From an uncultured Prevotellaceae bacterium (GTDB lineage: Bacteria; Bacteroidota; Bacteroidia; Bacteroidales; Bacteroidaceae), in assembly GCA_946185285.1 (NCBI GenBank), contig CAMHIS010000004.1:1-64000 (forward strand): 64,000 nt of DNA, read 5' to 3'. This document shows, piece by piece, positions 36,402 through 45,299 of this stretch. Both the position numbers and the translations under genes were made by a program. Positions within the stretch are counted from its first letter, which is position 1. The number at the start of each line of letters is the position of its first letter. The notes under the pieces were generated by a model, which made no database searches, had not been told where the DNA came from, and worked only from the letters and a program-made list of their open reading frames with translations.

Positions 36402-37814
36402 TTACTCCAACACGATGGGCTTGTACTTCGGTACGAGCGTCTTCATGATGACCCAACCGATGAGGTAGGCCACGGCACAGATGCAGAAGACGACCATATA
36501 GGCGGCAGGCTTGCCCTCGAACCCGAAGAAGGTGAAGCTGGCACCCTGGGCGGCTGCCCAGTCGAAGAACTTACCCGAGCCGAAGTTGATGCTCATGGAG
36601 CCGATACCGCCGGCCATCGTGCCGAGGCCGACGATGGTGCCGATGGTCGACTTCGGGAACATATCGCCGATGGTCGAGAAGAGGTTTGCCGACCAGGCCT
36701 GGTGCCCAGCACCGAGCAGACCGATGAGGATAGCAGGCCACCAGGCGCTGTAGGCACCGAGGGGCTGTGCAAAGAGTCCGAGAATGGGCAGACAGGCGAA
36801 GATGAGCATGGCGCGCATACGGCCTAAGTAGGGGTTCATGCCCTTCTTCTCGACGAAATAGGTGGGCAGGTAGCCGCCGCCGATGGAGACGATGGTGACG
36901 ATGGCATAGAGCGTGAAGATAAGCAGGATGCCCATGGTCGAGTCGCTGGTGTAGCCGTACTGGTCGCTGAAGTAAGCGGGAGCCCAGAACAGGAAGAACC
37001 ACCAGACGCCGTCGGTCATGAACTTGCCGACGAGGAAAGCCCACGTCTGCTTGAACGAGAAGCACTGGGCAAAGGGGATGGTCTTCTCGTCCTTCTGTGC
37101 ATTGCGGTTCTGAACCTCAGAGAGGTCGTTGTCCTGCTCAATATAGTTCAGCTCAGCCTGGTTCACGCGCGGGTTCTTGGCGGGTTTGTCATAGAGCCAG
37201 GCCCACAGGCCCATCCAGATGAAGCCGAGAGCACCGATGATGATGAAAGCCATCTCCCAGCCCCAGGCACGTGCCAGCAGGGGAATGGTGGCGGGAGCGG
37301 CGAGGGCACCGACGGAGGCGCCGCTGTTGAAGATGGAGGTCGAGAAGGCGCGGTCCTTCTTGGGGAAGTACTCGGCCGTGGCCTTGATGGCTGCGGGGAA
37401 GTTGCCGGCCTCGCCGACGGCGAGAATCATGCGGCAGAACAGGAAGAGCCAGACGGAGATGGTGGTCAGGGCGGTGATGCTGCCGCCGGCCAGACCTAAG
37501 GCCGTCCATCCGCAGGCGGCATGCAGGCAGGCACCAACCGACCATACGAAGATGGCGATGAGGTAGCCCTTCTTGGTGCCCATCCAGTCGATGAACTTTC
37601 CAGCGAAGAGGTTGGCAACGGCATAGAACAGCGAGAACATACCGGTAATGGTACCGTAGTCGCCGTCGGTCCAGTGGAAATCAGGGGCTATGAAGTCCTT
37701 CCAGGTTAGTGACAGGACCTGACGGTCCATGTAGTTGATGGTGGTTGCCAGGAACAGCAGCGCACAGATGACCCAACGGAAGTTGGACATTTTGGTGGTT
37801 TGTACGGGTGTCAT
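36402..37814 (-). CDS. exuT: MFS hexuronate transporter ExuT
   Basis: A 470-residue major facilitator of the anion:cation symporter group, with about 12 membrane segments. The N-terminal motif ATTINYMDRQVLSLTWKDF is characteristic of hexuronate transporters (glucuronate/galacturonate uptake), and FNSGASVGALAAPA and GEAGNFPAAIKATAEYFPKK agree. A second start, MSNFRWV at 37790, is possible. It is the third gene of the operon EIIC-like, kduI, exuT. An inverted-repeat element lies between kduI and exuT, and its last arm ends 9 bp before the start codon, so its hairpin could affect translation. Confidence 0.9.
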   Translation of the reverse strand: MTPVQTTKMSNFRWVICALLFLATTINYMDRQVLSLTWKDFIAPDFHWTDGDYGTITGMFSLFYAVANLFAGKFIDWMGTKKGYLIAIFVWSVGACLHAACGWTALGLAGGSITALTTISVWLFLFCRMILAVGEAGNFPAAIKATAEYFPKKDRAFSTSIFNSGASVGALAAPATIPLLARAWGWEMAFIIIGALGFIWMGLWAWLYDKPAKNPRVNQAELNYIEQDNDLSEVQNRNAQKDEKTIPFAQCFSFKQTWAFLVGKFMTDGVWWFFLFWAPAYFSDQYGYTSDSTMGILLIFTLYAIVTIVSIGGGYLPTYFVEKKGMNPYLGRMRAMLIFACLPILGLFAQPLGAYSAWWPAILIGLLGAGHQAWSANLFSTIGDMFPKSTIGTIVGLGTMAGGIGSMSINFGSGKFFDWAAAQGASFTFFGFEGKPAAYMVVFCICAVAYLIGWVIMKTLVPKYKPIVLE

Positions 37815-37823
37815 AATTAAAAA

Positions 37824-37973
37824 GCCTCCCCAAGCCCCTCCGAAGGAGGGGATGTTTAGTTACATAACTGGGGTATTATTCTAAAGATTAAACATTAATT
37901 ATATATTCTTTATCATCCATACAGTCTCCTTGTCTATTCAGACATCCCCTCCTTCGGAGGGGCTTGGGGAGGC
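37824..37973. repeat. Inverted-repeat element between kduI and exuT
   Basis: A 32-bp arm at 37824-37855 (begins GCCTCCCCAAGCCCC) is repeated exactly in reverse complement at 37942-37973. Each arm is itself a hairpin (CCCCTCC/GGAGGGG). The interior of about 86 bp is AT-rich. The element lies precisely between the kduI stop codon and the exuT start region. Related G/C-rich arms occur inside fkp. Confidence 0.9.
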
Positions 37974-38975
37974 CTAACGGATGTCTATTACGGGAATGTT
38001 GTCCTTGTCGTTATAATACAGATTCTCGCCGGCCATGCCCCAGATGAAGGTGTAGTAATAGGTACCGGCAGCGGCATGCATCGACCACTCGGGCGACATG
38101 ATGGCCTGCTCGTTGTGGAGCCACACCACCCTACTCTCCTCGGGCTGTCCCATGATGTGGGCGATGGTCTGGTCCTGAGGCAGGTTGAAGTAGTAGTAAG
38201 CCTCGATGCGGCGACCGTGGGTGTGGGGCGGCATGGTGTTCCACGCAGCACCGGGATTGAGCTGCGTCAGTCCGAGCTGCAGCTGGCAGGGGCCTTCCTC
38301 GAGCACGTCGTTGACAATGAGCTTGTAGACGGTGCGGTTGTTGCACTCCTCAAGCGAGCCGACGGGTCCCCAGACGGCGGCCTTCAGTGAGCCCTTGCGG
38401 CCGTCGAGGGTGATCCATTGCGTCTTGAAATGCTGGTGAGCGGTGGCCGAGTTCAGGTAGAACTTGGCGGGCTTTGAGGCATCCTTCGAGCGGAACTGCA
38501 CCTTCTTGTTCACATCCTTGTCCTTGCCAATGTGGCCACGGCCGATGTAGAGGGCCTCCTTGGGTGAGAGGGCGTACTCCTTGCCGTCGACGATGACCAC
38601 GCCGTCGCCCGCGCCGCAGTTGACGACGCCAAGCTCACGGTTGTACATAAAATACTTCTCCTTGATGGTGTTGTCGACGTCGAGGCCCAGCTCCCAGAAG
38701 TTCTCTAAGGTCAGCGTGGTGTTGACGGGCATCGCCCCACCGAAGATGAAGCGGTCGTAGTGGGAATAGGTGAGCAGGATGGAGTCGGCAGCCATCACCT
38801 TCTCCATCACGAAACGGTCGCGGAGCAGCTTCGTGTCGTAGTGTTTAACATCCTCGGGATGGCAGGCCGTCTGGAACTTCACGTGCTGAACGCCCACATA
38901 CCTGTCGGCTTCCTGCGCCTGGGCAGAAAGCGTGAGGGCCAAAGCCCCCGCAATGGTTAGAATTGTTTTTTTCAT
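37974..38975 (-). CDS. kduI: 5-dehydro-4-deoxy-D-glucuronate isomerase with signal peptide
   Basis: A 333-residue KduI: it isomerises 5-keto-4-deoxyuronate from pectin or glycosaminoglycan breakdown to 2,5-diketo-3-deoxygluconate. The metal site is visible in [15 protein letters not shown] (HxH...E) and [10 protein letters not shown], and FIWGMAGEN is a family signature. The start is placed at [16 protein letters not shown], 10 bp after the EIIC-like gene. It gives a clear signal peptide with an SAQAQ cleavage region, whereas the usual KduI is a cytoplasmic protein of about 280 residues. A periplasmic location is inferred. No KduD is in the window. Confidence 0.9.
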   Translation of the reverse strand: MKKTILTIAGALALTLSAQAQEADRYVGVQHVKFQTACHPEDVKHYDTKLLRDRFVMEKVMAADSILLTYSHYDRFIFGGAMPVNTTLTLENFWELGLDVDNTIKEKYFMYNRELGVVNCGAGDGVVIVDGKEYALSPKEALYIGRGHIGKDKDVNKKVQFRSKDASKPAKFYLNSATAHQHFKTQWITLDGRKGSLKAAVWGPVGSLEECNNRTVYKLIVNDVLEEGPCQLQLGLTQLNPGAAWNTMPPHTHGRRIEAYYYFNLPQDQTIAHIMGQPEESRVVWLHNEQAIMSPEWSMHAAAGTYYYTFIWGMAGENLYYNDKDNIPVIDIR

Positions 38976-38985
38976 TGTCTTGCTT

Positions 38986-40353
38986 TTATTTGTTGTTCTT
39001 TTCTTCTTTAACGATGCGCATGCGGTTCCAGATGACCATGCCGATGGTGATGGCAGTGAGGACAGCAGCACCAATCCACTTCAGGTAAGCCACGCACTTG
39101 TAGATAACCCAGCCGAAGAGCGAGGAGGCGAAGTCGAGGGCACCGGCCTGGAACCCTTCGGGAATCTTGGCGGCAGGGTCCTGAGTCTGGGCATAGACGG
39201 TCTGGGCCGCCTGGGTAAAGGCGGGGGCCATGTCGGTGACAAACCACAGACCAATGCCGACGGCGACGATGCCGACGATGAGTGTCTTCACGACGTTACC
39301 CTTCGTGTAGGGCAACACCATGACGAACACATAGAACATACCGGCCAGCGATGCCAACGGCAGGAACTCGTTGCCAGGCAGTGCGACAGCCATCAGCAGG
39401 GCCAGAGGGATGAGGATGAGCGAGGCCACGAGCGTCGTGGGATGGCCGATGACCAGTGCGGGCGACATGCCGATATACACCTTCTTGCCGGCCCACTTTT
39501 TCTGCACCACCTCCTGCGTCTTCTCGGCAATGGGCTTCAAGCCATCGATGAAAAGCTTGGTGATGCGCGGTATGAGCTCCATCACGGCACCCATCGTCAC
39601 ACCAAGGAAGAGTATCTTCTTGATGTCCAACTGGGCCACGGCACCTATCAGTGCGCCCACGATGACACCCAGGACTATCGGCTCACCGAGTACGCCGAAC
39701 TTCTTCTTCAGGCCGTCGGCATCGATGTCGAGCTTTGAGAAGCCGGGGATCTTGTCCAGAAGCCAATTGATGCCGATAGCGAAAGCCGTGAAACTCTGGC
39801 AGAACGGCTGGGGAATGCTGATACCCTCCATGTCGTCATAATAGCCCTGGAAGCGGCCGGCAGTCAGGTCGGCCATCACCAATGTAATGATATAGCAGAC
39901 GATGGCTGCGAAATATCCCCAAGCCAGCGACTGGTCCATGACGAAATAAGCCACGGCACCGATAAAGGCAAAATGCCAGTAGTTCCACAGGTCGATGTTC
40001 ACCGTACGCGTACACTTCGTGACAAGCAGCAGGAAGTTGACGCCAAGGCAGATAGGGATGATCAGGGCGCCCACCGCCGTATTGTAGGCTACGGAGGCAG
40101 CAGCAGGCCACCCCATGTCGAACACGCCAAGCTGTAGGTCATAGAGCTTCGAGATGTCACTCAGCGGGTTGCCGAAGTTGCTGGTCAGCAGGGCGGTGAC
40201 AATTCCCAAGCCCACGAAACCGACTCCAACATAGAGGCCACTTTTCAGAGCCTTGCCGAACTTCATGCCTATGCACAGGCCGATGATAGTAAAAAGAATA
40301 GGCATCATCACTGATGCGCCTAAACTGATAATGTAACTGAATACTTGTTCCAT
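38986..40353 (-). CDS. PTS EIIC (galactitol GatC-like) permease, orphan
   Basis: A 455-residue polytopic membrane protein, recognisable as the EIIC component of the galactitol-type PTS (PTS-EIIC type 2) from [45 protein letters not shown] and [13 protein letters not shown]. It has at least nine hydrophobic segments. No EIIA or EIIB gene is nearby, and Bacteroidales generally lack a complete PTS. It is the first gene of the operon with kduI and exuT, so it may move a uronate breakdown product by PTS-independent transport. That substrate is inferred from context only. The minus-strand promoter box at 40393-40400 lies 40 nt upstream. Confidence 0.85.
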   Translation of the reverse strand: MEQVFSYIISLGASVMMPILFTIIGLCIGMKFGKALKSGLYVGVGFVGLGIVTALLTSNFGNPLSDISKLYDLQLGVFDMGWPAAASVAYNTAVGALIIPICLGVNFLLLVTKCTRTVNIDLWNYWHFAFIGAVAYFVMDQSLAWGYFAAIVCYIITLVMADLTAGRFQGYYDDMEGISIPQPFCQSFTAFAIGINWLLDKIPGFSKLDIDADGLKKKFGVLGEPIVLGVIVGALIGAVAQLDIKKILFLGVTMGAVMELIPRITKLFIDGLKPIAEKTQEVVQKKWAGKKVYIGMSPALVIGHPTTLVASLILIPLALLMAVALPGNEFLPLASLAGMFYVFVMVLPYTKGNVVKTLIVGIVAVGIGLWFVTDMAPAFTQAAQTVYAQTQDPAAKIPEGFQAGALDFASSLFGWVIYKCVAYLKWIGAAVLTAITIGMVIWNRMRIVKEEKNNK

Positions 40354-40392
40354 TTTATCGATTAGTTGTTTGTTTTAGCGCATAATACGGTG

Positions 40393-40451
40393 CAAAAGTA
40401 CTAAAATATTTTTAAATAGCAGCAGAAATTAAAAGAAATTGTGTAACTTTG
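40393..40451. promoter_or_regulatory. Divergent promoters: EIIC-like operon and M6 protease
   Basis: Minus strand: TACTTTTG at 40393-40400 for the uronate operon; no good TTTG box was found at the expected distance. Plus strand: TAACTTTG at 40444-40451, 32 nt upstream of the protease ATG. The two promoters are back to back in 130 bp. Confidence 0.5.
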
Positions 40452-40483
40452 TACCCTCATATTTGCTATCGTAACTATAATAT

Positions 40484-42013
40484 ATGACAAGAACAATATT
40501 GACGGCAGCCCTTGCGCTGCTCTTTTCGCTCACCACGGCCATGGCCGACTCGGCCCGCAAAGGCCCTGGCTGCTGGCGTAGCCAAACCACCCGCAAGAAG
40601 GCGGCATCGCGCCTGGCCACCCAGAAGCCGACGGACACAGAAGAGCTCACCTGCTACCGGGGACAGAAGAAAGGTCTGGTCATACTGTGCGAGTTCACCG
40701 ACAAGCAATTTGTCGACGGACACGACCGCGACAAGTACTTAGACATACTCAACACGGCGGGCTATACCACCAACGAGGGATTCAGGGGGAGCGTCGCCGA
40801 CTACTTCCGAGACCAGTCGGCAGGACTCTTCGAACTGCACTTCGACGTGGTAGGCCCCTACACCACCGCCAACGACTACAAATACTACGGCCAGAACGAC
40901 CAGGACGACCTGGACCTCTATCCGCACAAGATGATTATCGAGATGTGCAAGGCCGCCGACGGGGATGTGAACTTCGCCGACTACGACTGGGACGGTGACG
41001 GCTTCGTGGACGAGGTGTTCGTGGTCTACGCCGGAAAGGGCGAGTCGGACACCAACCAGAAGAACACCATCTGGCCACACATGTGGACACTGGAAGAAGC
41101 AGAGGGAAGCACCCTGACACTGGACGGCGTGGAGATAGACGTCTATGCCTGCGCCAACGAGCTGAAGTCGTCGGGGCGTATCAACGGCATCGGCACCTTC
41201 TGCCATGAATTCTCGCACTGCTTAGGGCTGCCCGACTTCTACGACATCTACTACACCGGGGGATTCGGCATGGACGACTTCGACGTGATGGCGGGTGGCA
41301 GCTATGGTGGCAACGGCTTTTGTCCCGTGGGCTACACGGCCTACGAGAAATTGGCCTGCGGCTGGCAGCAGCCTATCGTGCTCGGCAGCGAGGACGTGAC
41401 GGTGGACAGCCTGAAGCCTATGAACGAGCACGGCGAGACCTACATCATCTACAATGACGCCTATCCCGACGAGTACTACCTGATAGAGAACCGCCAACAG
41501 GAGGGCTGGGACGCTGACTACCCGGACAGAGGACTGCTCATTACCCACGTCGACTACGACGAGGAGGTGTGGTTCAACAACATCCCCAACAGCGTCATCT
41601 CGGACAAGGCAGCCAAGAAGGACGGGCTGACCTGCGGCAACGACCACCAGCGCATGACGCTGTTCCACGCCGACAACGACGACAAATACCTGGGCACCGA
41701 CCTATACCCCTACTACCGCAACGATTCGCTGTCGGCCACCTCGAAGCCCTGCGGCACGCTCTACCACAATAACTCGGAGGGCACTAAGCTGATGCAGGGT
41801 GCCATCCTCGATATCAAACAGAACCAGGACGGCACCGTAGCGTTCCATTACCGTGCTCCGAAACAGCCTGTTACCGACGGCATCGGTGAGGTGACTGACC
41901 GCAGTCACAGCAATAAGACGATATACACCCTCGACGGACGTGTCGCAGGGCCGGATATACAGTCCCTGCGACACGGTATCTATCTGATTGACGGCAAGAA
42001 GGTTGTCCGCTAA
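40484..42013 (+). CDS. Secreted M6-family metalloprotease
   Basis: A 509-residue secreted zinc protease of the immune inhibitor A-like M6 family. It has a signal peptide MTRTILTAALALLFSLTTAM. The zinc site is HEFSHCLGLPD (HExxHxxGxxD, first His near residue 241), and the upstream DYDWDGDGFVDEVFVVYAG is family-typical. The end IYTLDGRVAGPDIQ then GIYLIDGKKVVR resembles the short C-terminal sorting tail of Prevotella secreted proteins (type IX-like), which suggests export to the surface. It is divergently transcribed from the uronate operon and convergent with murF-alr. Confidence 0.9.
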   Translation: MTRTILTAALALLFSLTTAMADSARKGPGCWRSQTTRKKAASRLATQKPTDTEELTCYRGQKKGLVILCEFTDKQFVDGHDRDKYLDILNTAGYTTNEGFRGSVADYFRDQSAGLFELHFDVVGPYTTANDYKYYGQNDQDDLDLYPHKMIIEMCKAADGDVNFADYDWDGDGFVDEVFVVYAGKGESDTNQKNTIWPHMWTLEEAEGSTLTLDGVEIDVYACANELKSSGRINGIGTFCHEFSHCLGLPDFYDIYYTGGFGMDDFDVMAGGSYGGNGFCPVGYTAYEKLACGWQQPIVLGSEDVTVDSLKPMNEHGETYIIYNDAYPDEYYLIENRQQEGWDADYPDRGLLITHVDYDEEVWFNNIPNSVISDKAAKKDGLTCGNDHQRMTLFHADNDDKYLGTDLYPYYRNDSLSATSKPCGTLYHNNSEGTKLMQGAILDIKQNQDGTVAFHYRAPKQPVTDGIGEVTDRSHSNKTIYTLDGRVAGPDIQSLRHGIYLIDGKKVVR

Positions 42014-44488
42014 TCAGTCTTGGAAATATACTTTCTTGACGCGCCCAGAAACCCCTGTGAGCACCTCATAGGGGATGGTGTCGATGGTATCGCTGAGCAC
42101 AGTCACAGGCAGGTTACGGCCGAAGATCTCGACGCTGTCGCCCTCATGGCAGTCAATGCCGGTGACATCAATCATGGCCACATCCATACAGATATTCCCT
42201 ACATACTCCGCCCGTTGGCCGTTTACCAGACAATAGCCGTGACGGTTGCCGAGGTGGCGATTCAGTCCGTCGGCATAGCCGATGGGGATGGCGCCTATCA
42301 GCGAATCGCGGTCGAGCACGGTGCGGCGGCTGTAGCCGACGGAGTCGCCAGCCTTCACGTGACGCAGCTGCAGGATGGTAGTCTTGAGCGTGCTCACGGT
42401 GCTCAGCATCTCATTGTTACGCGGATTCACCCCGTATAGCCCAATGCCCAGACGGCACATGTCCATCTGCCGCTGGGGGAAGTGCTCGATGCCTGCTGAG
42501 TTGTCGATATGGCGAAGGATCTTGTGGCTGAAGGCGGCCTGTAGACAGCGGCTGCCCTCGTCGAACAGCTGGAACTGCCGGGCCGAGAAGTCGTCGAACG
42601 AATCGCTGTCGCTGCCCACGAAGTGCGAGAAGACGGAGCGCGGAATCACCGCCTGCTGATGTTTCAGACGGTCAATCAGCTCGTCCATGTCGACCTCGGG
42701 GTTAAAGCCCAGGCGGTGCATACCCGTGTCGAGCTTGATGTGTACAGGCCATCCGGTGATACCCTCCTTGCGGGCGGCCTTAATCAGCGCGTCGAGCAGA
42801 CGGAAGGAGTAGACCTCGGGCTCCAGGTCGTAGTCGAACATCGTCTTGAAGGCCGTCATCTCGGGGTTCATCACCATGATGTTGGCCGTGATGCCTGCCT
42901 TGCGCAGTGTCACGCCCTCGTCGGCCACAGCCACGGCGAGGTAGTCGACACGGTGGTCCTGCAGCGTCTTGGACACCTCGACGGCACCAGCACCGTAAGC
43001 ATCGGCCTTGACCATACACACCAGCTTCGTCTCAGGACGGAGGAAGGAGCGGTAGTAGTTCAGGTTGTCGACCACGGCATTGAGGTTCACCTCGAGAATG
43101 GTCTCGTGGACCTTCTGCTCAAGCTGCTCCGTGATTTGCTCGAAGCCGAAGCGGCGCGCACCCTTCAGCAGGATGAGCTCGTCGTGAAGCTGGGCGAAAG
43201 CGGGGCTGGCGAGGAAGTCGCGGGTGGTAGCGAAAAAGGATTTTTCGCCCACAAGAAAGGTGTGGGAATGGGCGGAGATGGCATCGCCGATGCCAATGAG
43301 CTTGGTGACGCCGCGCTTCATGCAGAGATTGTCCACCTGACGGTAGAGTTCGTCGGGCTGTTCGCCACTCTGGTAGATGTCGCTCAGGATGAGGGTTCTC
43401 CTGGCTGCGGGCTGCTGTTGGCGACGATTCATGAAGTCAAGGGCGATGGCCAGCGAGCTGATGTCGTTGTTGTAAGAGTCGTTGATAATGGTACAGCCGC
43501 GCTGTCCCTGCTTCACCTCCAAGCGCATGGCTACAGGCTCCAAGGCAGGCATACGCTCGGCAATCTGCTCGGGGGTCAGTCCGAGGTGCAGGGCCGTAGC
43601 GGCGCAGATGATGCTGTCCTCGATACTGGCCTCGTCGATGAAGGGGATGGTGTATTCGCCTTGCGTACCTTTATATATATAGGTAATGTGGGCTGACTGG
43701 GCAGGATGGGATGACAGGGTAATCTCCTTGACAAAGAAGGGGGCCTGACTGTCGGAGCGCGACCAGCCGATGCGTTCGCCCTTGTAGTCGAGACGGCGTA
43801 TGCAGCGGCTCACGGTGTTGTCGTCCATCGGGTAGACGAGAGCCTTGGTGTCGTGCATCAGTTCCAGCTTCTCAAGGCATTTCTCCTCCAGCGAGCGGAA
43901 GTTCTCCTGATGGGCACTGCCCAAACAGGTGAGCACGCCGACGGTGGGCTGGATGATGTCGTGGAGGGCCATCATCTCGCCCGGCTGGCTGATGCCCGCC
44001 TCGAAGATGGCCACCTCGGTCTGCTCGCTAAGGAGCCAGACGGACAGCGGCACGCCGATTTGCGAGTTGTAACTGCGCGGGGAGCGCACGATTCTCTGCG
44101 ACGGCAGCAGCAACTGGTACAGCCACTCCTTGACCATCGTCTTGCCGTTGGAGCCGGTGATGCCCACCACGGGCATCGAGAACTCGTCACGGTGACGCTC
44201 AGCCAGCCGCTGCAGGGCGGCTAATGACGAGGGCACTTTCAGATAGTTGGCATCCGTCTGCGGATGCTCGGGTACCTGCTCCACCACGAATGAGCGGACA
44301 CCACGGCGGTAGAGGTCGTCAATGTAGCGGTGGCCGTCGTTGCGCTTGGTATGCAGGGCAAAGAACAGCGTCTCCTCAGGGAAACACAGTGAGCGGCTGT
44401 CGGTCAGCAGCCAGCGCACGTTGGCGTCGTGGTCGCCATAGCGGCGGGCGCCTATGAGTGTAGTAATCTTTTCTATCGTATATGTCAT
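42014..44488 (-). CDS. murF-alr: Bifunctional MurF ligase-alanine racemase
   Basis: A fusion of UDP-N-acetylmuramoyl-tripeptide:D-Ala-D-Ala ligase (MurF, residues about 1-450) and alanine racemase (about 455-824), the usual Bacteroidetes arrangement, making D-alanine and adding D-Ala-D-Ala to the peptidoglycan precursor. The MurF P-loop is GITGSNGKTMVKEW. The racemase PLP lysine lies in MVKADAYGAGAVEV, and GVNPRNNEMLSTVSTLKT and GYADGLNRHLGN follow the family. The start MTYTIEKITTLIGARRYG (44488) is preferred over 44521, which would overlap the GSCFA gene. It follows the GSCFA gene by 7 bp on the same strand. Confidence 0.95.
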   Translation of the reverse strand: MTYTIEKITTLIGARRYGDHDANVRWLLTDSRSLCFPEETLFFALHTKRNDGHRYIDDLYRRGVRSFVVEQVPEHPQTDANYLKVPSSLAALQRLAERHRDEFSMPVVGITGSNGKTMVKEWLYQLLLPSQRIVRSPRSYNSQIGVPLSVWLLSEQTEVAIFEAGISQPGEMMALHDIIQPTVGVLTCLGSAHQENFRSLEEKCLEKLELMHDTKALVYPMDDNTVSRCIRRLDYKGERIGWSRSDSQAPFFVKEITLSSHPAQSAHITYIYKGTQGEYTIPFIDEASIEDSIICAATALHLGLTPEQIAERMPALEPVAMRLEVKQGQRGCTIINDSYNNDISSLAIALDFMNRRQQQPAARRTLILSDIYQSGEQPDELYRQVDNLCMKRGVTKLIGIGDAISAHSHTFLVGEKSFFATTRDFLASPAFAQLHDELILLKGARRFGFEQITEQLEQKVHETILEVNLNAVVDNLNYYRSFLRPETKLVCMVKADAYGAGAVEVSKTLQDHRVDYLAVAVADEGVTLRKAGITANIMVMNPEMTAFKTMFDYDLEPEVYSFRLLDALIKAARKEGITGWPVHIKLDTGMHRLGFNPEVDMDELIDRLKHQQAVIPRSVFSHFVGSDSDSFDDFSARQFQLFDEGSRCLQAAFSHKILRHIDNSAGIEHFPQRQMDMCRLGIGLYGVNPRNNEMLSTVSTLKTTILQLRHVKAGDSVGYSRRTVLDRDSLIGAIPIGYADGLNRHLGNRHGYCLVNGQRAEYVGNICMDVAMIDVTGIDCHEGDSVEIFGRNLPVTVLSDTIDTIPYEVLTGVSGRVKKVYFQD

Positions 44489-44495
44489 GGCAATG

Positions 44496-45296
44496 TTATT
44501 TGTATTTCTGTAGAAAGGCATCGACCTTGGCGCGGGTGTCGGCCTGGAAGCGGCGGTACTCCTCGCTGTCGGGGTTAATGGGGCGGTGATTGAGGGCGGC
44601 CCTCAGCGGGGTCCACTCGCGGAGAAACGACTTGGCGCGGGGCGAAAAATAATGCTCTACCAACTGCTGCCAGATGTACTCGACGGCCTGTGACGACGGA
44701 TGGAGCATGTCGTCGGCGTAGAAGCGGTAGTCGCGCAGCTCGTCGAGCACGATTTCGTAGGCGGGGAAGTAGATGAGGTGATCGGTAAGAGGTGAGAGAC
44801 AAGAGATTACCTGATTAACGGCAAGGAGAAGGGTGGCTTTCGAGAGCTGGCTCCCGTGGTAGCCATACTTGCGATAACGGATGGGGCTGACGGTCAGGAC
44901 GACATGGACGTCGGGACGACGGCTGACGAGCAGGCTGACGGCACGGCGCAGGTAGTCGGCACACTCGTCGGCGGTGAGCTGCTCCTCCTGGAACAGCACG
45001 GCGGGGCGCTTCTGGCAGTTGTCGACAATCTCGCCCGTCTCCTTCAGGCGGTAAACGTGGTTGGTGCCAAGGGTAATGAATACGATACGCGGTGCTCCCT
45101 CGTAGCGCTCAATGGTGTGCAGCACGGAAGCGGGGTTGTACATCGTGCCGTAGGGATTGACCGTGGCACGGAACTGCTCGTCCTGAAAGCGGCGGCCAAT
45201 GCTGTCGGCAAAGCAACTGCCGACAAAGAGCATCTCCTCGCGCGGCTCAATCTGAAAGCCTGGCTGAGGTATATCGACTATCGTTCTGAATTCCAT
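44496..45296 (-). CDS. GSCFA domain protein
   Basis: A 266-residue protein with the family signature MLFVGSCFADSIGRRF near residue 25, followed by NPYGTMYNPASVL. GSCFA proteins look like SGNH-type hydrolases, but their substrate is unknown. FITLGTNHVYRL and VVLTVSPIRY fit the second and third conserved blocks. It sits between fkp (3 bp upstream) and murF-alr (7 bp downstream), so it is probably cotranscribed and may act on envelope glycans; that role is a guess from location. Confidence 0.85.
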   Translation of the reverse strand: MEFRTIVDIPQPGFQIEPREEMLFVGSCFADSIGRRFQDEQFRATVNPYGTMYNPASVLHTIERYEGAPRIVFITLGTNHVYRLKETGEIVDNCQKRPAVLFQEEQLTADECADYLRRAVSLLVSRRPDVHVVLTVSPIRYRKYGYHGSQLSKATLLLAVNQVISCLSPLTDHLIYFPAYEIVLDELRDYRFYADDMLHPSSQAVEYIWQQLVEHYFSPRAKSFLREWTPLRAALNHRPINPDSEEYRRFQADTRAKVDAFLQKYK

Positions 45297-45299
45297 CTG

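Noticed and set aside
38976-39074. Longer KduI start giving 366 residues
   Set aside because: It would overlap the end of the EIIC-like gene and place extra residues before an evident signal peptide.
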